A stretch of 30,265 nucleotides of DNA. Source: CAZALT01 sp964485515. Lineage in GTDB: Bacteria; Actinomycetota; Acidimicrobiia; Acidimicrobiales; Acidimicrobilacustridaceae. A model generated the notes under the pieces. The model was not told where the DNA came from. It worked only from the letters and a program-made list of their open reading frames with translations, and made no database searches. The DNA is taken from assembly GCA_964485515.1 (NCBI GenBank), contig CAZALT010000022.1:1-30265 (forward strand), given 5' to 3'. Positions 30,036 to 30,265 of this stretch are shown piece after piece (positions within the stretch are counted from its first letter, which is position 1; every line of letters starts with the position of its first letter). The position numbers and the translations under genes are program-made.

Positions 30036-30265
30036 TCAGGTGGTGACGATGGAGACGCCCGCGGTGCCGGGGGCGCCGTAGAGCTGGGCGTAGCCCACCT
30101 TCGGGTTGCCGGGAACCTGGCGGTCGCCGGCCGTGCCCCGAAGCTGCTGCACCAGCTCGTACACCTGGCGCAGGCCCGACGCCCCGATGGGCTCGCCGTT
30201 GGCGATGAGCCCGCCGTCGGTGTTCACCGGCATCGATCCGGTGATCTCGGTGGCGCCCTCGGCGA
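30036..30265 (-). CDS. Thiolase-like / lipid-transfer protein, C-terminal part only (gene enters from the right)
   Basis: The last 75 codons of a leftward gene are visible. They contain the thiolase C-terminal loop NTDGGLIANGEPIGASGLRQVYELVQQL and end with VGYAQLYGAPGTAGVSIVTT. In degradative thiolases the last Cys-x-Gly is catalytic; here that area reads YGAPGTAG, as in SCP-x/lipid-transfer-type homologues that often lack it. These act in thiolytic or retro-aldol steps of sterol and fatty-acid breakdown. The ATG inside the frame at 30233 is not the start, since the homologous sequence continues to the window edge. It converges with the TetR gene across 12 bp. Confidence 0.85.
   Translation of the reverse strand, partial: AEGATEITGSMPVNTDGGLIANGEPIGASGLRQVYELVQQLRGTAGDRQVPGNPKVGYAQLYGAPGTAGVSIVTT

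Noticed and set aside
1..30265. tRNA/rRNA genes, CRISPR arrays, transposases, integrases or attachment sites
   Set aside because: Nothing resembling them was seen on either strand; the only multi-copy repeat is the regulatory palindrome.

Overview
The window is high-GC, densely packed DNA with GTG and TTG starts, many 4-bp ATGA gene overlaps, a (broken) F420-type luciferase-like oxidoreductase, paired FadE-type acyl-CoA dehydrogenases and an MftR-like TetR regulator. This points to an actinobacterium of the mycobacterial/Rhodococcus type or an acidimicrobial relative. The species cannot be told from the sequence.

Almost everything between about 0.7 and 30.0 kb reads as one catabolic supra-locus for a CoA-activated compound. 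It is cut into divergent operons by four copies of the same perfect palindrome, TGGCACTGAGTGCCA. Site A (4891-4905) lies between a leftward operon (SDR, DapB-like reductase, sulfotransferase, crotonase; 4847 down to 674) and a rightward operon (29-aa small ORF, GlcD-like FAD oxidase, TPP enzyme, SDR; 4926-8974). Site B (inside a 45-bp perfect palindrome, 14143-14187) lies between a leftward operon (solute-binding protein, two acyl-CoA dehydrogenase subunits, a frameshifted F420-dependent oxidoreductase, limonene-epoxide-hydrolase-like protein; 14012 down to 8984) and a rightward seven-gene operon (amidohydrolase, PhyH-type dioxygenase, VOC protein, acyl-CoA ligase, crotonase with a histone-like tail, second amidohydrolase, SDR; 14220-21909). 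Site C (21916-21930) precedes a VOC/SnoaL pair. Site D (29325-29339) precedes a leftward six-gene operon (acyl-CoA ligase, VOC, Rieske oxygenase, two acyl-CoA dehydrogenases, crotonase; 29303 down to 22852) and is divergent from the TetR gene at 29400.

At each copy a TANNNT -10-like box begins 16 or 17 nt from the palindrome centre, so the outer half-site falls where a -35 box would be. Sites A and B have such a box on both sides. In three cases the start codon lies only 6-7 nt after the -10 box, which predicts leaderless mRNAs. The TetR protein closely resembles MftR, the regulator of mycofactocin loci, but no mycofactocin biosynthesis gene is in the window.

Functionally, two acyl-CoA ligases would activate acids. 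Two heteromeric acyl-CoA dehydrogenases, three crotonase-fold proteins, SDRs and a thiolase-like protein (right edge, partial) would do beta-oxidation-like steps. A Rieske oxygenase, a PhyH-type oxygenase, an epoxide-hydrolase-like protein and two amidohydrolases suggest oxygenation and ring opening of a cyclic or branched substrate. The substrate is not identifiable from sequence. All three crotonases lack both canonical catalytic glutamates. Two genes look frameshifted (a methyltransferase at the left edge and the F420-type oxidoreductase), which may be real decay or sequence error. No tRNA, rRNA, CRISPR array or insertion sequence was seen, and no gene-free stretch exceeds about 210 bp.
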